From Nonomuraea coxensis DSM 45129 (GTDB taxonomy: Bacteria; Actinomycetota; Actinomycetes; Streptosporangiales; Streptosporangiaceae): DNA of 64,000 nt. Both the position numbers and the translations under genes were made by a program. The notes below the pieces were generated by a model that saw only the letters and a program-made list of their open reading frames with translations, had not been told where the DNA came from and made no database searches. This document shows, piece by piece, positions 27,037 to 36,200 of this stretch (position 1 is its first letter; the number at the start of each line of letters is the position of its first letter). The stretch spans positions 930,001-994,000 of the forward strand of contig NZ_CP068985.1 of NCBI RefSeq assembly GCF_019397265.1, in the 5' to 3' direction.

Positions 27037-27456
27037 TCAGGGCTGCATGGCGCCCAGCAGCTCCAGCACGTCGGGCGGCAGCTTGCGCTGGGCCGCCTCC
27101 TTGAACTGGGCGAAGCACTCACCCTGCGACGAGACCGTGGTCGCGCCCTTCATGCACTCCTGGTAGGCGGAGTATTCGTTCATGAGGTAGAGCTGCATGC
27201 CCGTGGCCAGGGCCGACAACAGCAGCGCGATGGAGGACACCGTGATCCCGCCGACGGCCGCCCCCGTGGGTCTGCCCGCCCCTCTGAGCAGCGGCAGCGC
27301 CCGTAGCCCCGCCATGAGCGCGAACAGCGCCATGACCAGGCCGGCCAGCGGCAACATGAACGTCATGGCGAGCGCCGCGATCGCCAACCAGATCGCGCGG
27401 CGTCCCGCCGAATCGGCGGGCTGCTGGCCTGCCGGTGCCTGCACCGGTGTCGACAC
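27037..27456 (-). CDS. small DUF4190-like membrane protein
   Basis: Protein of 139 aa. A short Pro/Ala/Gln N-terminus is followed by two or three hydrophobic helices (about 20-45, 50-65 and 72-92) of the DUF4190 type. The C-terminal soluble tail has two Cys (QECMKGA, GECFAQF) that could form a disulfide outside the membrane. AGGAGG lies four bases before the GTG start at 27456. It is divergent from purN and convergent with the DUF6350 gene. Function is unknown. Confidence 0.75.
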   Translation of the reverse strand: MSTPVQAPAGQQPADSAGRRAIWLAIAALAMTFMLPLAGLVMALFALMAGLRALPLLRGAGRPTGAAVGGITVSSIALLLSALATGMQLYLMNEYSAYQECMKGATTVSSQGECFAQFKEAAQRKLPPDVLELLGAMQP

Positions 27457-27530
27457 CTGACCTCCTCTGCGTCGCCGGACCAGGAACAGATACCCTGGCA
27501 GCCCCACCCTGTTTCCTCATTGGAGTGTGC

Positions 27531-28160
27531 GTGTCAAAGGCTGGGCGGCTCGTCGTCCTCGTCTCCGGCTCTGGAACCAACCTACAGGCCCTTCTGGACG
27601 CTTCCGCCGACCCGGCGTACGGTGCTCGCGTGGTAGCGGTCGGTGCCGACAGGGAGGGGATCGCAGGGCTGGCCCGAGCTACCAGGGCGCAAGTCCCGAC
27701 TTTCGTCGAAAAACTGGGCGACCATCCGACGCGGGCGGACTGGGACGCGGCCATCGCGGCCAGGATCGCCGCGTACGAGCCCGACCTGGTGGTGTCGGCG
27801 GGCTTCATGAAGATCCTGGGCACGCCCACACTCCAGGCCTTTCCCGTGCTCAACACGCATCCGGCACTGCTGCCGTCGTTCCCCGGGGCCCACGGCGTGC
27901 GCGACGCGCTGGCCCACGGGGTCAAGGTCACCGGCTGCACGGTCATGCTGGCCGACGAAGGGATCGACACCGGCCCCATCGTCGCCCAGGAGGCGGTGCC
28001 CGTGCTCCCGGACGACGACGAGGCGGTCCTGCACGAGCGCATCAAGACCGTCGAGCGCCGCCTGCTCGTCGACATCGTCGGCCGCATGGCCCGCGAGGGC
28101 TGGACGGTCAGCGGACGCACCGTCCGCATCGGTAACCAATCAGGAGGGGAATCCACGTGA
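27531..28160 (+). CDS. purN: phosphoribosylglycinamide formyltransferase
   Basis: Folate-dependent GAR transformylase of 209 aa, third step of de novo purine synthesis. Visible are [15 protein letters not shown] (phosphate-binding loop) and [12 protein letters not shown] with catalytic Asn and His. The catalytic Asp is in DEGIDTGPI. The GTG start at 27531 has GGAG five bases upstream; another GTG two codons earlier overlaps that SD. The stop overlaps the purH start (GTGA, 28157-28160). Confidence 0.96.
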   Translation: MSKAGRLVVLVSGSGTNLQALLDASADPAYGARVVAVGADREGIAGLARATRAQVPTFVEKLGDHPTRADWDAAIAARIAAYEPDLVVSAGFMKILGTPTLQAFPVLNTHPALLPSFPGAHGVRDALAHGVKVTGCTVMLADEGIDTGPIVAQEAVPVLPDDDEAVLHERIKTVERRLLVDIVGRMAREGWTVSGRTVRIGNQSGGEST

Positions 28161-29695
28161 CTCGCATCGCCATCCGGCGCGCGCTGATCGCCGTCTACGA
28201 CAAGTCCGGGCTCGAGGCACTGGCCAGGGCCCTCGACGGCGCCGGAGTGGAGATCGTCTCGACCGGGGGCACGGCCGCCGCGATCGCCTCGTACGGGATC
28301 CCGGTGACCAAGGTCGAGCAGCTGACCGGGTTCCCCGAGTGCCTGGACGGGCGGGTCAAGACGCTGCACCCGCGCGTGCACGCCGGACTGCTGGCCGACG
28401 TGACCAAGCCCCACCACGTCGCCCAGCTGGAGGAGCTGGAGATCGACCCGTTCCAGCTCGTCGTGGTCAACCTCTACCCGTTCCAGCAGACGGTGGCCTC
28501 CGGCGCCGCCGACGAGGAGTGCGTCGAGCAGATCGACATCGGCGGGCCCGCGATGATCCGCGGCGCGGCCAAGAACCACAGCACCTGCGCCGTCGTCGTC
28601 GACCCCGGCCACTACGGCGAGGTGTTCAAGGCGCTGGACGAGGGCGGCTTCACGCTGACCGAGCGGCGGCGGCTGGCCGGCATCGCCTACGCGCACACCG
28701 CCTCCTACGACGTGGCCGTGGCCAACTGGTTCGGGCAGACGTACGGCGGGGAGGAGTTCCCGGTCTTCGCCGGGGTCGCGTACGAGCGCAAGGCCACCCT
28801 CCGCTACGGCGAGAACCCGCACCAGAGCGCCGCGCTCTACACCGGCGGCACGGGCGGCCTCGCGAACGCCGAGCAGCTGCACGGCAAGGAGATGTCCTAC
28901 AACAACTACCTCGACTCCGACGCCGCCTGGCGGGCCGCCTGGGACTTCTCCGACCCGTGCGTGGCCATCATCAAGCACCAGAACCCGTGCGGCATCGCCG
29001 TCGGGGCCGACGTGGCCGAGGCGCACCGCAAGGCGCACGCCTGCGACCCCGTGTCGGCGTACGGCGGCGTGATCGCGGTCAACCGGCCGGTCACCGTCGA
29101 GCTGGCCCGCCAGATCGCCGAGGTGTTCACCGAGGTCGTCATCGCGCCCGCGTACGACGCCGAGGCCCTCGACGTGCTGCGCGAGAAGAAGAACCTGCGC
29201 CTGCTGGCCTGCCCGGAGGGCCCCGCCGCGCCGACGGAGTTCCGCCGCGTGGACGGCGGCCTGCTCGTGCAGACCGTGGACCGGGTGGACGCCCCCGGCG
29301 ACGCGGCCGACCGCTGGGAGCTCAAGGCCGGCGCGCCGGCCTCGCCTGAGGTGCTGGCCGACCTGGAGTTCGCCTGGCGGGCCTGCCGCTCGGTGAAGTC
29401 CAACGCCATCCTGCTGGCCGGCGACGGGGCCACGGTGGGCGTGGGCATGGGCCAGGTCAACCGCGTCGACTCCTGCCGCCTCGCGGTCACCCGCGCGGGC
29501 GAGCGCGCGGCCGGCTCGGTGGCCGCCTCCGACGCCTTCTTCCCGTTCCCCGACGGGCTGGAGGTGCTGGCCGAGGCAGGGGTGAAGGCGATCGTCGAGC
29601 CCGGCGGCTCCATCCGCGACGACCTGGTCGTCGAGGCCGCGGAGAAGGCCGGCATCACCCTCTACTTCACCGGCACCCGGCACTTCTTCCACTGA
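28157..29695 (+). CDS. purH: bifunctional AICAR transformylase / IMP cyclohydrolase
   Basis: Enzyme of 512 aa catalysing the last two steps of IMP synthesis. The N-terminal MGS-like cyclohydrolase domain ([22 protein letters not shown]) is followed by the transformylase domain with [11 protein letters not shown] (catalytic Lys-His), [12 protein letters not shown] and the C-terminal GTRHFFH. It is coupled to purN by a four-base overlap. Both use 10-formyl-THF, which can be supplied via FolD, encoded 8 kb away. Confidence 0.97.
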   Translation: MTRIAIRRALIAVYDKSGLEALARALDGAGVEIVSTGGTAAAIASYGIPVTKVEQLTGFPECLDGRVKTLHPRVHAGLLADVTKPHHVAQLEELEIDPFQLVVVNLYPFQQTVASGAADEECVEQIDIGGPAMIRGAAKNHSTCAVVVDPGHYGEVFKALDEGGFTLTERRRLAGIAYAHTASYDVAVANWFGQTYGGEEFPVFAGVAYERKATLRYGENPHQSAALYTGGTGGLANAEQLHGKEMSYNNYLDSDAAWRAAWDFSDPCVAIIKHQNPCGIAVGADVAEAHRKAHACDPVSAYGGVIAVNRPVTVELARQIAEVFTEVVIAPAYDAEALDVLREKKNLRLLACPEGPAAPTEFRRVDGGLLVQTVDRVDAPGDAADRWELKAGAPASPEVLADLEFAWRACRSVKSNAILLAGDGATVGVGMGQVNRVDSCRLAVTRAGERAAGSVAASDAFFPFPDGLEVLAEAGVKAIVEPGGSIRDDLVVEAAEKAGITLYFTGTRHFFH

Positions 29696-29710
29696 TCGTC
29701 CCCGATGGGG

Positions 29711-29749
29711 GCCAATGGGCGGCATGAGGCGATCATGCCGCCCATTGGC
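29711..29749 (+). terminator. hairpin terminator after purH
   Basis: A perfect 17-bp inverted repeat, GCCAATGGGCGGCATGA (29711-29727) and its complement (29733-29749), has a five-base GGCGA loop. It starts 15 bases after the purH stop and is followed by AATTTCT, a weak T-containing tail. Confidence 0.88.
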
Positions 29750-29827
29750 AATTTCTGGGGCAAGCATCGGTCATGACGGGTTAGCCTGAAACCCGCTCCT
29801 CTACCCATCGAGTCTCCGGAGTAACCC

Positions 29828-30004
29828 TTGCTCGACACGATGCTGCAGGCCTTCGTCACCTTGAACGGCGTGGCGACCAGCCCCTTCGTCCTGCTGGTGT
29901 TCGCCTTCGTCGGCGCCTATCTCGGCATGCGCGTCGTGGAGATCGTGCCGTTCACCCGCCGCATCATCGAACGCCGCGAGGCCCGCTTCGCCAACCGCGA
30001 CTGA
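29828..30004 (+). CDS. 58-residue small membrane protein
   Basis: A TTG at 29828, with GGAGT five bases upstream, opens 58 codons ending at TGA 30002-30004. The product begins MLDTMLQAFVTLNG, has one hydrophobic helix (about residues 19-43, PFVLLVFAFVGAYLGM) and a basic C-terminus (RRIIERREARFANRD). The pattern of a TM helix followed by a positive-inside tail, with GC3-rich codons throughout, supports real coding. It lies between the purH terminator and another hairpin, so it forms its own transcription unit. No family is recognised. Confidence 0.65.
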   Translation: MLDTMLQAFVTLNGVATSPFVLLVFAFVGAYLGMRVVEIVPFTRRIIERREARFANRD

Positions 30005-30030
30005 CCCGGGCCTTCCGCTCGTTGCGCTTG

Positions 30031-30054
30031 TCCGGCGAAAGGCCGATCGCCGGA
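30031..30054. terminator. hairpin between convergent genes
   Basis: TCCGGCGA (30031-30038) and TCGCCGGA (30047-30054) form a perfect 8-bp stem with an 8-base loop. It lies between the 58-aa membrane protein gene and the convergent ROK gene, so it may terminate both. Confidence 0.6.
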
Positions 30055-30098
30055 TGTCCTCCGGCCCGGCGACGGCGACGTCCGTAGGCGTCCGTCGT

Positions 30099-31043
30099 TC
30101 ATGCGAGGGTCTGCCAGGCCAGGTTCGCGGCGCCGGCCAGTGAGGCGCGGACGCCGAGCGTGCTCTGCCTGACCCGCACCGCCCGGACGAAGGCGAGCCC
30201 CGCCACGTCGTCGAGCGCCCGTTCCAGCGGCTCGAACAGCACCTTCCCCGCGCCCGACACGCCTCCTCCCACGACCACGGTGCTGACCTCGACCGCCGCC
30301 GCCGTGGACGCGATCATCCCGGCCAGAGCCCGGGCCCCGCGCTCGAACGCGGCCACCGCCACAGGCTCCCCGGCCACCGCGGCCGCGGCGAGCAACCGCG
30401 CATCCACCTTCTCCACACCGGCCTGCCCTGCCGCACCTGCCTGCTCCGCCGGGTCGGTCGCCGGCGTCCAGCCGTTGGCCAAGGCCCAGCGGACGAGGTT
30501 GGGGCCGCTGGCATAGTGCTCCACGCAGCCACGCCCGCCGCACGTGCAGCGTTCGCCGTACGGGTCGATGCTCATGTGCCCGACATGTCCGGCGTTCCCG
30601 GTGGGGCCGAGGATCGGGGCGCCGCCGATCACCAGCCCGCCGCCGATCCCGGTGGACACGACGATCCCGAGCAGCGAGTCGCTGCCCCGGCCCGCGCCGA
30701 GCCAGTGCTCGCCGAGCGCGAAGCACTGCGCGTCGCCCGCCAGCACCGTGGGCAGGCCCGTCACCTTCCGCACCTCGTCCCGCAGGGGGAACCCGCGCCA
30801 GCTCGGCATGTTGACCGGACTCACGGTGCCGGTGGCGAGGTCCAGCGGCCCGGCGCACCCGATCCCGACCGCGACCGCCGGCGGCCCGCCGCCGGTCACC
30901 TCCTCGATCAACGCCGCCAAGGCGGTCATGACGTCCGTACGCGGCGTGGGCCGGGTGCCGGAACGCAACGCGGACCCCTCCTCGTCCACCAGCGCGGCGG
31001 CGAGCTTGGTCCCTCCGATGTCTATGGCGAGTACGCAGGTCAT
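30099..31043 (-). CDS. ROK-family sugar kinase
   Basis: ROK protein of 314 aa without a DNA-binding N-terminus, so it is a kinase rather than a repressor. The ATP site is LAIDIGGTKLAAALVD (about residues 5-20). The zinc-binding motif CTCGGRGCVE and its upstream His (GHVGHM) are intact. It probably phosphorylates glucose, mannose or an amino sugar in the cytoplasm. GGAGGTAT lies upstream of the ATG. The TnpB element begins about 18 bases before the gene. Without the element this gene would follow the mannosidase and PpiC-like genes in the same orientation, which suggests it handles mannose released by the GH38 enzyme. Confidence 0.87.
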   Translation of the reverse strand: MTCVLAIDIGGTKLAAALVDEEGSALRSGTRPTPRTDVMTALAALIEEVTGGGPPAVAVGIGCAGPLDLATGTVSPVNMPSWRGFPLRDEVRKVTGLPTVLAGDAQCFALGEHWLGAGRGSDSLLGIVVSTGIGGGLVIGGAPILGPTGNAGHVGHMSIDPYGERCTCGGRGCVEHYASGPNLVRWALANGWTPATDPAEQAGAAGQAGVEKVDARLLAAAAVAGEPVAVAAFERGARALAGMIASTAAAVEVSTVVVGGGVSGAGKVLFEPLERALDDVAGLAFVRAVRVRQSTLGVRASLAGAANLAWQTLA

Positions 31044-31061
31044 CAGATACCTCCGAGGAGA

Positions 31062-32425
31062 CCCCCGCCTTCAGGCGGGGAAGGAATCGGACTCCTGCCG
31101 GGCAGGGCAGGAGCAGGCGATACGCCGTCAGGCGGACCGCCGTCTTTCGGAATCGGCCGGTGCGCAAGCGATCTCGTACAGAGAATCCAAAGGTGGCGCA
31201 GCTGGTGAAGCGGGCCTACAAGTACCGCTTCCACCCGACTCCCGAGCAGGCCGGAGAGCTTGTCCGGACGTTCGGTTGCGTGCGCCTGGTGTACAACAAG
31301 GCCCTGGAGGAGCGGACCCGCGCCTACACCCAGGAAGGCCGAGGTGTCTCCTACGCCAAGTCGTCGGCCGCGCTGACCGCGTGGAAGAAGACGCCGAAGC
31401 TGGCGTTCTTGTGCGAGGTGTCGTCGGTGCCGTTGCAGCAGACGCTGCGACATCTGCAGGCTGGCTTCGCGAACTTCTTCGCCAAACGCGCCAAGTACCC
31501 GACGTTCAAGAGCAGGAAGAGGTCGCGGGCGTCGGCCGAGTACACCCGCTCGGCGTTCCGCTGGCGCGACGGCCGGCTCACCCTGGCCAAGATGGGCGCG
31601 CCGCTGGACATCGTGTGGTCGCGTCCACTTCCGGAGGGGGCTGAGCCGTCCACGGTCACGGTGTCGAGGGACGCGGCGGGGCGGTGGTTCGTGTCCCTGC
31701 TGGTGGAAGAGAAGATCGCGCCGTTGGCGCCGGTCGAGCAGGCCGTCGGGGTGGACGCGGGCCTCACCATGCTGGCGACGCTGTCGTGCGCTGAGCAGAT
31801 CGTCAATCCGCGTCATGAGCGTCGTGAGCGGCGCAGGCTGGCCAAGGCGCAGCGGGCGCTGGCCCGCAAGGAGAAGGGGTCGAACAACCGGGCCAAGGCC
31901 CGGCTGAAGGTCGCACGGGTACATGCCCAAATCGCTGACCGCAGGCGCGATTACCTGCACAAGGTCACCACACGGCTGATTTCCGAGAATCAAGTGATCG
32001 CCGTGGAAGACCTGGGTGTCCGCAACCTGGTCAAGAACCGCAGGCTGGCTCGCGCCATCTCGGATGCGGGCTGGCGGGAGCTGCGCAGCATGCTGGAGTA
32101 CAAGGCTGCCTGGTACGGGCGCACCCTGGTGGTGGCGGACCGCTGGTTCCCCTCCTCCAGGTTGTGCTCGGTCTGCGGGGCCCTGCGGAACGAGATGCCG
32201 TTGAGCGTCCGTGCGTGGGCCTGTGCGTGCGGCGCGGTCCATGACCGGGACGTGAACGCGGCCAGAAACCTGCTCGCCGCCGGGCTGGCGGAGAGCTGAA
32301 ACGCCTGTGGAGCTGGTGTAAGACCTCAACGGGAGTCCTCCTCCCGGGCGGGCGGCCGGCGGTGAAGCAGGAAGACCGACCGGCGACGGTCGGAATCCCC
32401 CTCGTCACGAGGGGGAGGATGTCAA
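31062..32425 (+). mobile_element. TnpB-only IS200/IS605-family (IS1341-type) element
   Basis: The element has a tnpB gene but no tnpA, so it would need a transposase in trans. The left end has a hairpin CCCCGCC-TTCA-GGCGGGG (31063-31080) and a second stem CTCCTGCC/GGCAGGAG (31092-31099/31106-31113). The right end has CCCCCTCG-TCA-CGAGGGGG (32397-32415) followed by AGGATGTCAA (32416-32425), the form typical of this IS family. No terminal inverted repeats or target duplication are expected. The exact left boundary is uncertain by several bases. It sits between two genes that point the same way (the PpiC-like and ROK genes). Confidence 0.78.
31160..32299 (+). CDS. tnpB: TnpB RNA-guided endonuclease
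   Basis: RuvC-type nuclease of up to 379 aa, the IS605 OrfB family and ancestor of Cas12. Catalytic residues appear intact: D199 in GVDAGL, E283 in VEDLG and the final DRD at 362-364 (DRDVNAARN). The zinc finger CSVCG ... CACG (about 335-360) is complete. The N-terminal part (KRAYKYRFHPTPEQ) is canonical. GTG at 31160 is the longest start; GTGs at 31193 and 31205 agree better with the usual N-terminus. It is full length and apparently active. It should use an RNA from the 3' end of its own element to cut matching DNA. Confidence 0.88.
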   Translation: MRKRSRTENPKVAQLVKRAYKYRFHPTPEQAGELVRTFGCVRLVYNKALEERTRAYTQEGRGVSYAKSSAALTAWKKTPKLAFLCEVSSVPLQQTLRHLQAGFANFFAKRAKYPTFKSRKRSRASAEYTRSAFRWRDGRLTLAKMGAPLDIVWSRPLPEGAEPSTVTVSRDAAGRWFVSLLVEEKIAPLAPVEQAVGVDAGLTMLATLSCAEQIVNPRHERRERRRLAKAQRALARKEKGSNNRAKARLKVARVHAQIADRRRDYLHKVTTRLISENQVIAVEDLGVRNLVKNRRLARAISDAGWRELRSMLEYKAAWYGRTLVVADRWFPSSRLCSVCGALRNEMPLSVRAWACACGAVHDRDVNAARNLLAAGLAES

Positions 32426-32445
32426 CAGTGCTTGTGGTGGTTGTC
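32300..32445 (+). ncRNA. candidate omega-RNA (reRNA) scaffold and guide
   Basis: In studied TnpB systems the guide RNA covers the 3' end of tnpB and the element's right end, and its guide is the adjoining flank. Here the scaffold holds a stem CCGACCG/CGGTCGG closed by a GCGA tetraloop (32376-32393) and the right-end stem 32397-32415. The scaffold should end at TCAA (32425), and the guide would begin CAGTGCTTGTGG (32426 onward), which is host sequence. The 5' limit of the RNA is unknown and may lie inside tnpB. Confidence 0.55.
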
Positions 32446-33273
32446 GGGCTGGCGAGGGTCGCCAGGGTGTTCGAGTCCGGGCACCAGAGCGACCTTCTCG
32501 GCGCGCATCCGGTCGAGCCACCGGGCGAAGGTTCGCCGGCGGGCGGCCTGCAGCGGACCTGTCAGCCGCTGGAGCTGTGCGTGTGTGGGCATGGGTCGAG
32601 TGGCTTCTTCTTGATCCAGTGGTTGTGTCGGAAGTGGTGGTGGCGTCGCGGCGGGTGTGGCGAGGGCTACGTGCCACCCCAAGGCGTCCTGGACCGGGCC
32701 GACCAGAGTGCCGTACGGGTGGCGGGTGATGGCCTCGGCGAGGGCGGCCGGCAGCGAGGCGAGGTCCACCTGGCCGAGTGACTCCAGGTCGTCCACGGCG
32801 GCGCCTTCTGCCGCGATGCGGTCCGGGAACAGGCGGTGACGTACGTGATGAGTGCCGCTGCGCGGGCCGGCCGGCCGGGTCCGCCACGCGGAGGGGACCT
32901 CGGCGCCCGCGCCGACGTGCTCGTACATCGCGCGCACCCACGGGCTGCCGTTGTAGGCGGCGGCGTTGATCGAGCCCAGTTCGACGGCTGCCAGGCGGTC
33001 GAGGGGCGGGCCTTCGAGGGGGGCCAGCCCTCCGGCCCTGGCAGTGGTCTCGCACAGGACCTCGGTCAGGATGACCTGGGTCAGCCACCTGGCCAGTTGG
33101 CGGGCCTCCGCGGTGCCCGGCGCGGGAAGGGCGGCCTTGAGGGGGCCGCGGCGAAGGCCGGCGATGCGTCGGCCGAGGAGCTCACGCGGGACCGGATGAC
33201 CGTCGACCCAGCCGATCACCTCACCGATGCCGGGCGCGGTGGCCGCCCCCGTGGCAGGAGGGCGGGAGGTCAT
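32422..33273 (-). CDS. PpiC/SurA-like parvulin-domain protein
   Basis: Protein of 283 aa. The central part has parvulin-type peptidyl-prolyl isomerase features (THHVRHRLFPD; YGTLVGPVQDALGWHVA). The N-terminal helical part may bind substrate, as in SurA-like chaperones, but there is no signal peptide. The C-terminus ends HPGDPRQPDNHHKHC. The stop codon TGA is the complement of TCA at 32422-32424, which belongs to the TCAA terminus of the TnpB element. The insertion therefore defines the end of this gene and may have replaced one or more original residues. The ATG overlaps the GH38 stop (ATGA, 33270-33273) with GGAGGTGAC upstream. Its role beside a mannosidase is unclear. Confidence 0.72.
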   Translation of the reverse strand: MTSRPPATGAATAPGIGEVIGWVDGHPVPRELLGRRIAGLRRGPLKAALPAPGTAEARQLARWLTQVILTEVLCETTARAGGLAPLEGPPLDRLAAVELGSINAAAYNGSPWVRAMYEHVGAGAEVPSAWRTRPAGPRSGTHHVRHRLFPDRIAAEGAAVDDLESLGQVDLASLPAALAEAITRHPYGTLVGPVQDALGWHVALATPAATPPPLPTQPLDQEEATRPMPTHAQLQRLTGPLQAARRRTFARWLDRMRAEKVALVPGLEHPGDPRQPDNHHKHC

Positions 33274-36200
33274 CGCGTCACCTCCAGGCGGATCGCCGGG
33301 GTGTACGTGCAGCGGCCGTACCACATGACCTTGGCCAGGGCCCAGGCGTGCCCGGCGGGCGCGTCGCCGGGGACCTGGACCGGGAACGACACCTCGGACG
33401 TCTCGCCCGCCCCCACGACGAACCCCCGGATGACCTCCGGGAGCAGGGACCAGGTGCCCCAGGGGGAGGCGAGTTGCGCCTCGCCGCGGATCTCGCCGGC
33501 GGTGGAGTTGTGCAGCCGGAGCGTGAGGGCGGCGCGGTCGCCGGGGCGCAGGCTGAGGGCGTTCGTGGCGGGGGTGACGGACAGGCCGGTGGGCCGGGCG
33601 TCGTCGGCGGTGGTGCCCTCGACGGCGGCGCCCGTGGACGGCGAGGGGCCGGGAACGGGGAGTTCGGGGAGGTCGTCGCCGACGGCGACGGTGGTGACGT
33701 CCTCGATGAGCTGGTCGCCCACGCTGGTGCGGGCGGAGACGAAGTGCAGGCCCGTGACTGGTGACGTGGGCGGGGTCACGGTCACCGGGAAACGGACGTG
33801 GCCGCCGGGAGGCAGACGGAAGGGACGCCGGGACGGGGTGGCGGCCCAGCCGTCGGGGACGCGGATGTCCACCACGCCCTCATGGTTGTCGGTGGTGAGC
33901 TGGGAGGAGAGGACCACCTCCACCTCGAACGGCCCGGTCGCGGCGGGGACGAGACCCGGCGTGATGGACACGGCGATCGGCAGGTAGCCGAGCGGCGCCG
34001 GGCCCTTGTTGTGCAGCCAGTAGCGGCTGTAGACGGGCTGGGCGACTTCGGTCGTGGCGCCGAGGTCGGGCGCCTCGGGGTGCGGGGGCGGAGCGGAGGC
34101 CAGGTAGGTGGCGACCTCGAAGCCCGTCAGGGTGAGGCCGGGAACGGGGGATCCGGCGTCTTCGCGGCTTTCGGGGCGTTCGAGCAGGTCGGCCGGGGTG
34201 AGCGTGTCGAGAGGGAGGACCGGGGAGCTGAGCTTCACCCGGGTGCCGAGACCTGTGGATTCGATCAGGCGGACGGTGACACTCCCGCCGGAGGCGGTGA
34301 CGGTGGCTGAGGTGGGGAGCCGGCCGTGGGCGAGGGGGTTGCCGGTGGACTTCAGGGTGCTCAGCAGGACGTCGCGCGGCGGGGTCACCGTCAGGAGGGA
34401 GTGTGCCGCGGGAAGGGGGCCGTCCTGCGGCTCCAGGACGCGGGGGAGCAGCGGGGTGATGTGCTCCTGCCCGCGCGCGGGCAGCCGCAGGGCGCGCCAG
34501 TCACCCTCGCCCGCCACCAGCGAGTACGCGAACTCATGCGTCCAATGCTGAAGCTGGAACCCGGAGCCGTCCGGCGTGGTGCGGCGCGGCGGGTCGAGCC
34601 AGATGCCCGAGGGCCAGCCCGTGCACGACCGCATGAGCGACAGGTGCAGCGCTCCCGACGGGTCGACGGCGAAGCCGGGCAGGCCGTAGGTGAGGAGCGC
34701 GACGGTGCGCGGGTCGAGGCGTTCGGCCCCCAGCGGGCACAGGGCCTCGATCGTGGCGTCGGCGAGGTCGGCCACCAGGTCGCCGACCGGGCCGGCGACG
34801 ATCAGGGCGGGCAGGGCACGCAGGTCGCGCAGGTCGGCGCTGGGCTGCCAGACCTCGGCGAGCGGCCGTTCGGCCGGGACCCAGACCCGGGGCGCGCCGG
34901 ACTTGATCGCGTCGAGGAAGGCCGGGTCGGCGCGCTCCAGCAGCTCGGCGGCCACCGGGTTGGTGTCGGGGCCGCCGAGGACGATGCGGACGTCCGGCAG
35001 GTTGGAGTCGACGTCGAGCCAGCCGTAGCGGGTGCCTGCCGCGGTGGACGTGGTCGCCGTCACGCCCGCCCGCGCCAGGGCCGCCACCAGGCCGCGCGCC
35101 TCCGGGGCGTCGGCGGCGGCGGGCACCACGACCTCGGCCACGCCCAGCGCCCTCGCCCCCGCCTCGCCGAGGTCGACCTTGGCCGTGGCGGACAGCCCGA
35201 ACCAGGTGTTGGCAGGATTGTCGAGCGTCCACGGGTGCTCGGCCGTGTCGACGTCGGGCAGCGCGAACCCGCGGCCCACCACCGCCCCCGCCACGTCGGA
35301 CACCGGCAGCGCCCCTTCGACGAGGGCGGGGAAACGCACCCGCAGCAGGCGGTCGGCGCCCGTGTGGTCGAGGACGCGGGTGGTGAAGTCGATCCGGTCG
35401 GAGCCGTTCAGCAGGGTGACGACCTGCTCGTAGGCGATCTCCCCGACCTGGCCGGTGACGGTGAGCCGGCTGCCGAGAGGGCTCCGCTCGGCGTGTACGG
35501 CGTGCGCCGCGGCCTCGCCGGACCCGGTGACCGCACCCGTGGGGATGAGGTGCCAAGGGCCTTCCCCCATGTCGGGATGAGTCGGGTATTCGTGGTAGAG
35601 GCGCAGCTCGTTGCCGAGCCCGGTGAGCAACTCGCGGCCGGTGGACAGATCGACGACCGAGGCCAGCGCCCCGCCCCGGGCCGGGTCGGCGCTCACCCGC
35701 CAGCGGTCGTTCGCGATGGTGGCGCCGTCGAGCGGACGCCAGGTCGCGGGCGAGCCCTCGACCACCCGGTACGACCGCCAGCCCAGCGACGGCACGTCCC
35801 GCGCGAGGAAGGTCAGCACGCCGCCCTCGGCGACGGCCGGCACCTCCGCATCCTCCGGCGACGGGCCCGCCACGGTGTGCCCCGGCGGCAGCGGCACCCG
35901 GACCAGGCCGTCACGGGCGAACGACAGCGTGTTGGTCACCACCACGCTCGGCTCCGCCAGCCCGACCTGCCCGGTGAGCGCGTCGAGCGCGTTGTCCCTG
36001 GCCGTCGCCGCCAGGTCGTACGCCTCCCGCCACCCCGTCAGCAGGTCGATGTAGACCTGGTCGGACTCGGACCCGGTGATCGCGTCGTGGTGGGCGCCGT
36101 AGGCGAGCTGCCGCCACACCTTGTCGAGCGCCGTGTGCGGGTAGCGGCCGAGGCCGAGCGCCGCCGCGAACGCCGACAGCCGCTCGGCGTCGAGCGCGGC

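Noticed and set aside
31062-31120. Left-end hairpins considered as a riboswitch or ROK terminator
   Set aside because: They lie upstream of the ROK start and their form matches IS605-family ends; no known riboswitch core was recognised.
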